Shown here: piece by piece, positions 7,986 to 14,476 of the stretch
Position numbering within the stretch: position 1 is the first letter of the stretch
How the letters are laid out: each line of letters starts with the position of its first letter
Assembly: GCA_026770585.1 (NCBI GenBank)
Contig: MU647402.1
Span: 83,048 to 99,668 of the forward strand
Origin: Baffinella frigidus
Lineage: Eukaryota; Cryptophyceae; Cryptomonadales; Baffinellaceae
Reading direction: 5' to 3'
Length of the DNA stretch: 16,621 bases
Translations under genes and position numbers: made by a program
Notes under the pieces: generated by a model
Seen by the model: the letters and a program-made list of their open reading frames with translations, nothing else
The model's database searches: none
Told to the model about the DNA's origin: nothing

Positions 7986-9344
7986 GTATGTACCACACAG
8001 GGTAGGATTCAGTGCCCCTCCTGGAACAACCCGGTATGGTTCGGCAGGGCTTCCAAGAGCGCCCGCAAAGCTGAGCGTTTTCTCACCTCCAGTACCAGAT
8101 ATTTGCGCAGGTTGATCACCATTTCTCACCATTTTAACAGCACTGGTGCCTGAACCCTAAAACCCATCCCCCCCAAATCAGGGAGACTTCTCTGGGGCGA
8201 TCGTGCACTACACAGAAGCGATAGACGACGATGACACCGATGTCACGGCCCTCTGGTACTCATCTACTTCAAAGCCACAGGGGAAGTCTCAATTTCTCTG
8301 GACACGACACTATTGTTGCCTTTTGACGATTTTTGGTCACGTCCTTGGGGCATAAATTGCCTTTTGAGGTGAAAATGGCTCCAAAGTAGCGGAAGCAAAT
8401 GCTTCCGCTACTTTTTGAAACTTCCCCTGGGGCTTTCCAGTAGATAGCTCTGCCTCACTCGGGTTGACTGACAGCAACCGGTCCGCGGTTGCTGTGCATG
8501 GAGAATTTTGACGAGGTCCAAACGACCCAGGGGACACTATGAAGTCTTGCCGGCGGCCGGATATTAATGCAAAAAGCTTACGTTAACGGACCCCTTAAGG
8601 GGTCGGTTAACGTGGGCTTACTGGAGCCGTTGATGGTCAACCGGGCTCTCAAACGATTTTAAAAGCGATTTCAGGACTTTTAAAGCCCAAGAATATTTTC
8701 CATTATGAATTTTGTACCAAAGTTACGACTGCGTTAACGTAAGCTTTTTGCATGAATATGTCCTATCCTCCCTTCCTGGGGAAACGCCTCCTGTTGAATG
8801 AAGTTTGGTCTCTCTCTGGGGCAGCAATCTAATCGCGCCGAGTATTCAAGTTCAATACGATCTGGCAACGAAAATTACAACACAAATGATCCTTACAAGT
8901 AATGGTTAAAACAGGTGTGTAGTAATTTTCGTTGCCAGATCGTATTCAACTCGAATACTCTTCCGGATGAAATCGGTCGCGTTGTTTCTGGCCAACGCAA
9001 ATTACTACACAAATGCTTTACTATTACCAGTATGACCCCATTGTGTAGAAAACTGTGTTGCCAAAATCTAACCAATTTTTGTTCCGTGTCCGCGGTTAAA
9101 GTTAGAAAAGCCTCTCTCTCGGGGCAGCTTCAATAACGTCTTGTCTCTCCGGGACAGCAACCGGTCTGCAGCGTATATCGAGAACTGCTTTACTATTACC
9201 AGTATGACCCAACTATGCAGCAACTTTCGTGGTCCGAAAGGGATATTGTTATTCGTTTCCGCGGTATAGTTGAATAACGTCTTCTCTCTCTGGGGAAATC
9301 TCGGGTCTCCCTTTGGGCCCTTTGGGACAGCATCAATCATGTCT

Positions 9345-9395
<51 letters not shown>

Positions 9396-12300
9396 GGCAG
9401 CAACCGGTCTGCGGCGTACATTGCGATGGAGCTGTACAAGACGGCGATCAAGGACGCGGATGCGGCGCTTGCTGTCGATCCGTCGTGCACCAAAGCGTGG
9501 GAACGCAAAGGTGTGTGTGCGAGAGAGAGATACCTGAGAGAGAGAGAGACCTGATAGAGAGAGAGAGAGAAAGAGAGAGAGCGAGAGAGCGAGAGAGAGA
9601 GAGAGGGACAGCGAGAGGCCTTGATTGATACCAACAAGACGGCGATGAAGGACGCGGATTCGGCGCTTGCCGTCGATCCGTCGTGCACGAAAGCGTGGGA
9701 ACGCAAAGGTGAGAAAGAGAGAGAGCTGAGAGACAGGCCGTTTTGTACCAACACGGTCGCAACTTTTCCACCCGGGATACATTGCGGCGATTTCCACCCT
9801 GAATTCTCCTCTTTTCCGCACTCGGTGGTCTTTTCGACCAAATTTCCTCTTCAACCGAAAGTGACCCCGAAAAAAAATCTGGAATGAATACCTTGCCTCC
9901 TTTTCTTCCACTTGCTTGCCGAAACCTAAATGCACGGTGTGGGGCAGGGCAAGCGCTGGAGGCGCACGGTTCACACTCAAGGCACGGTTCACACTCAAGG
10001 CACGGTTCACACTCAAGGCACGGTTCACACTCAAGGCACGGTTCACCCGGCAGGGCAAGCGTTGGAGGCGCAGGGGAAGAAGACCTCAGCGCTCGAGGCG
10101 TGGAAGCAGGGACTCCTCCAGGGGGGGGACCTCGATTCGTACCTCCAGGTACCGAGACTGGTCAAATGCCTCAACTAGTCAAAGGTCAAACACGTGCCTG
10201 AACTAGAGCGCGATTCGTACCTCCAGGTTCCTGCCTGAACTAGTCAAAACCAGTCAAGTAGCAGGTCAAATAACTGGTCAAAGGTGAAACACGTGGAAGC
10301 AGGCGCTCATCCAGTGGGGGGGGGCTCGATTCGTACCTCCAGGTACTAGTCGAACCCACGCCTGAACTAGTCAAATCCACGACGCTGGTCAAATCTCCGT
10401 GGATTTGACCTGAAAAAGAAGTCAAACCTATGCCTGAACTGGTCAAAGGTCGGACACGGGGAGAAAAGAGGCGTGGGAGCAGGCGCTCCTCCAGGGGAGG
10501 GGGCTCGATTCGAACCTCCAGGTACTACCTCAACTAGTCAAACGTCAAACGTCCAGTTACCTGAACTAGTCAAATGTCAAACACGTGGAGAGAATTAACC
10601 CTCCCTTTTTTTTCCTCCGCTCGAGGCATGAAAACAGGCGGGGAGGGGGCTCCAGGTACCTTCCCTTTTTTTTTGCCTGGACTGGTCAAAAGTCAAACAC
10701 GTGGATAAAAGGAACCCCCCCCCCTCCCCCTTCTCCGCTCCTAACTGATTCCCTCATTGTTACTTAGGGCCCTGACCGATTCCCTAATTGTCAGGTAGGG
10801 GCCTAGACGATCCCCCAATTTCATATGGAAATACTTTTAATCTTAAAAAAATTGGTAATGAAATTTACTACACAGAACGATTTTTACTAGTAATATCAAA
10901 GCAAACGTGTAGTAATTTTCATTGAAACTCAGTTTTTTTAATTAAAAGAGTTTCCGCATTAAATTGATGCAGGTTCTCTCGCGGCTCGGCATCTCATCCT
11001 CCCCCTCTTCGTTGCGCTCATCCCCGGCGCCTTCTCCCACTAATCCCCTATTCAAGTTTACTTACGGGCCTGACCGATGCCCTAATTGTTACTTACGGGC
11101 AAAACATATTTCCTTATTGAGCCAAAATGATTCCCTAATCGATGCAGGTTCTCTCGCGGCTCGGGATCTCATCCTCCCCCTCTTCGCTCCGCTCATCCCC
11201 GGCGCCTTCCCCCATGTACACCCCCAAACCCCAAACCCTAGACCCTAAACCCTAAACCAGAACCCCTAAAACCCTGAACCCTAAAACCCTAACCCTAAAA
11301 CCTAAACCCTAAACCATCTACACCCCAACCCTTTAAACCTAAACCCCAAACCCCAAACCCCAAACCCCAAACCCCAAACCCCCAACCCCCAACCCCAAAC
11401 CTCAAACCCCAAACCCTAAACCCAAACCCTAAACCCTAAACCCCAACCCCCAAACCCCAAACCCTCAACCTAAACTTAAAACCGAAATCAGGAGGTCTCC
11501 TGGAGGAGGAGGAGGGGGGCGGTTTGCTGCTTCACCTGCCACGGTATCCCCCCCGCACCAGGAGAGAGAGAGCGAGGGAGAGAGGGAGAGAGGGAGAGAG
11601 GGAGAGAGGGAGAGAGAGGGAGAGAGAGGGGGAGGGGGAGGGAGAGGGAGGGTCGCGGGGTTCAAGGTGAGAGAAGAGGTCAGGGGTCAAGTCTTGGGGT
11701 GCAAGGTCGTTCCCATGCCAGGTCCGGACCTAATCTCCGCAAAAGTGTTAATCAATTGGTTTTGCCGCAACGAAATTTACTACACAAACGCTCTACTATT
11801 ACTTTTATGAGCAGATCGTGTAGTGATTTTCGTTGCCAAAAAGCAATTAATTAATACTTACATGGAGATTAGACCGGGAAGTCCCCTGGAGGAGGAGAAG
11901 GAGGGGGGCGGTTTGCTGCTTCACCTGCCACGGTACACCCCCCGCACCAGGAGAGAGATAGCGAGGGAGAGAGGGAGAGAGGGAGAGAGGGAAAGAGAGG
12001 GAGAGGGAGAGAGGGAGAGAGGGAGAGAGAGAGGGAGAGAGAGAGGGAGAGGGAGAGGTCAGGGGTCAAGTCTTGGGGTGCAAGGTCCTTCCCATACCTG
12101 GTCCGGACCAGGAAGTCCCCTGGAGGAGGAGGAGGAGGGGGGCGCTTTGCTGCTTCACCCGCCGCGGTGTGTCCCGCGCGCCAGGGGAGAGTGTGTGAGG
12201 GAGAGGGGGGGAGAGAGAGCGAGAGAGATTCCTGCAGAGAGAGAGAGAGAGAGAGAGGGAGGGAGAGGGGGGGGGGAAGGGCGGAGAGGGGGGCGAGAGC

Positions 12301-14445
12301 GAGAGAGCGAGAGCGAGCGAGAGAGAGAGCGAGAGAGAGAGAGAGCGAGAGCGAGAGAGAGAGAGATAGAGAGAGAGAGAGAATGTCTGACACCTACCGC
12401 GGTGCCCCCCGCCGTGCCACCAGTGAGGAGAGAAGGGAGGGGGGGGTTGATGGGGGGCGCTTTCTGGACGCTCCCAGCGTCCAGAGAGCCTAGCTCTGCC
12501 TGGGTAAATCAACATGGGAGTGCATGTTGATGCAGCGGGATGCGGCGCCTGCCGATTTCATGCGCAACTACTTATAATTTATAAACTGGATCCAATGAAA
12601 TTTACTACACATAACGATCTTTACCAGCAATATTAAATCAGGCGTGTAGTAATTTTGATTGAAATCCAGTTTATAAATTACATGTGTTTTCATATGAGAT
12701 TCGCGCATCCTCGTGCGCACCACCTGTGTGCCAAACCCTTCGTTAGAGCGGTTTTCTCATCTGTCGGCCGCGACCCGGGATGAAATCATGAACAAGGGCT
12801 CCAATTCCAGCCACTTTTGACGTTTTTGTCAAAACATAAAACTCTAAAACTTCAGGATCACGCCAAAAGTGGCCGGAATTGGAGCCCTTGTTCATGATTT
12901 CATCCCGGGTCGCGGCCGACAGATGAGAAAACCGCTCTAACAGAGTCCAGCGCGTAGGCGCACAGCCGTAGGCTCGTACGTAACAATTCGGAGATCGGTT
13001 CTGCTCTGTGTCTCACCCTCCATCCCCGCCCCGACCAGGCCTCTCCCGCTGCCTCAGGCACCCCCGCACGCCGGAGCACCTCGACACAGCCCGCATTCAC
13101 GTCGCCCGCAGTACGCCCCTAACCCTACCCCCCCATACCCGAAACCCGTGGCCCTCCGTACCCGAAACTCTGAACCGGAAACCGGAACCCGGAACCGGAC
13201 CATTAACCCTCGCAGTCTGGGCAAATCGGGAAAAATGGCTCTAAAAATCCCCTTGAAGGCCGTCGGATTCCGACGGCCTCCAAGGGGATTGAACTTTTCG
13301 ATTTGCCCAAGTTGTGAGGGTTGGTGGGAGCACCTCAACACAGCCCGCATGCACGTCGCCCGCAGTACACCCCTAACCCTAACCCTCCACACCCGAAAAT
13401 CTGAAAAAGACACGAAACCCGGAGCCTGGAACCCGAAGCCCGAAGCCCGAAACTCGAAACCCGAACCCTCATCCCTGAACCATAAACCATAAACCATAAA
13501 CCATAAACCGCGGCTGCATGACCCCTACCCCCCAACCCTCCACCCTCCACCCTCAAACCCCCAAATGCCCAACCCTGAACCCCAACCCCCACCCCCCAGG
13601 CAGCAGAGCCCACCTCGCCGAGAGGGAAGTTGGCGGTAGACTGACGGGCCTTGCTCAACCCTCACCCCTGCACCCTCGAGCCTCAACCCTCCACCGTCAA
13701 CCCTCAACCGTCAAGACCCGAACCCCCGCATCTCAACCCCCAGGCAGCAGCAGAGAAAACGTCGCCGACAGGGACCACGCAGGGCTGGAGGGGGGGGGTA
13801 TTCAAAAGTCATTTTGACAGGAAAACTTTCTCAAAAGTCATTTTTAGCACAAAAACGGCTCCAAGAACGAGCAAACGGCTCCAAGAACGAGCATGGAATA
13901 CCCCACCCAAGGGCCTGGAGTGGAGTTGGCGGCGGGCGCGTTTCGGGAGGCGGCGACCCTGCTTTGCCTTGCTCAATCCTCACCCCCTCCACCCTCAACC
14001 CTCCACCCTCAACCCTCCACCCTCCACCCTCCACCCTCCACGCTACATCCTAAACGTGTTGTCAACGGTGCAACCAAAAACCCTACACCATACACCCTAA
14101 ACCCTAAACCCCGCCCGCATAACCCGTGAACACGCGAACCCGCACAGCAGGCAGCAGCAGCACCCACATCGCCGACAGGGAAGTTGGCGGCAAGGGCGTC
14201 TCGGGGGGCGGTGGACCTTCGTGCCTCGCCCTGCCCAGACACAGCCTCGGTAGGGGCACATACATGGCGGCCGTGTTGGTAGTAATGAACCCGAACCCCT
14301 GACCCCCAGACCCTGAACCATAAACCCAAACCGTGACCCCCAGGCAGCAGCACCCACCTCGCCGACAGGGAAGTTGGCGGTGGCGGCAGGGGCGTCGCGG
14401 GAGGCTGCCTAGCCGTGCTGAACCCTCCACCCTTCACCCTCCACC

Positions 14446-14476
<31 letters not shown>

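Larger units (their letters stand above)
8468..9181 (+). pseudogene. Short decayed copies of gene B exon 3 start
   Basis: Within intron 2 the exon 3 acceptor region (tctctggggcag followed by the NRSA codons) recurs at about 8468-8494, 8812-8834 and 9146-9181, each only 20-30 nt long, with the SNRSA reading kept or partly lost. Hairpin elements lie beside or between them. Confidence 0.5.
10740..11140. repeat. Repeats ctgaccgattccctaattgt around exon 5 copies
   Basis: Units of ctgaccgattccctaattg plus ttacttacgggc recur at about 10742, 10770, 10800, 11070, 11095 and 11125, interrupted by the foldback at 10833-10950 and exon 5 copy 1. Confidence 0.6.

Noticed and set aside
9068-9841. 257-residue minus-strand open frame rich in SLSLSL
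   Set aside because: It is the antisense of (GA)n/(CT)n tracts and of gene B exon 3; composition follows the microsatellite.
11219-11480. Telomere or chromosome end
   Set aside because: Units are degenerate, mixed in length and lie inside introns flanked by exons, so this is interstitial telomere-like DNA.
11823-12530. 235-residue plus-strand open frame rich in Arg/Glu (and 149-174 residue antisense frames)
   Set aside because: Translation of (GA)n repeats in three frames. Only the short exon 6 units inside fit splice phase, and in another frame.
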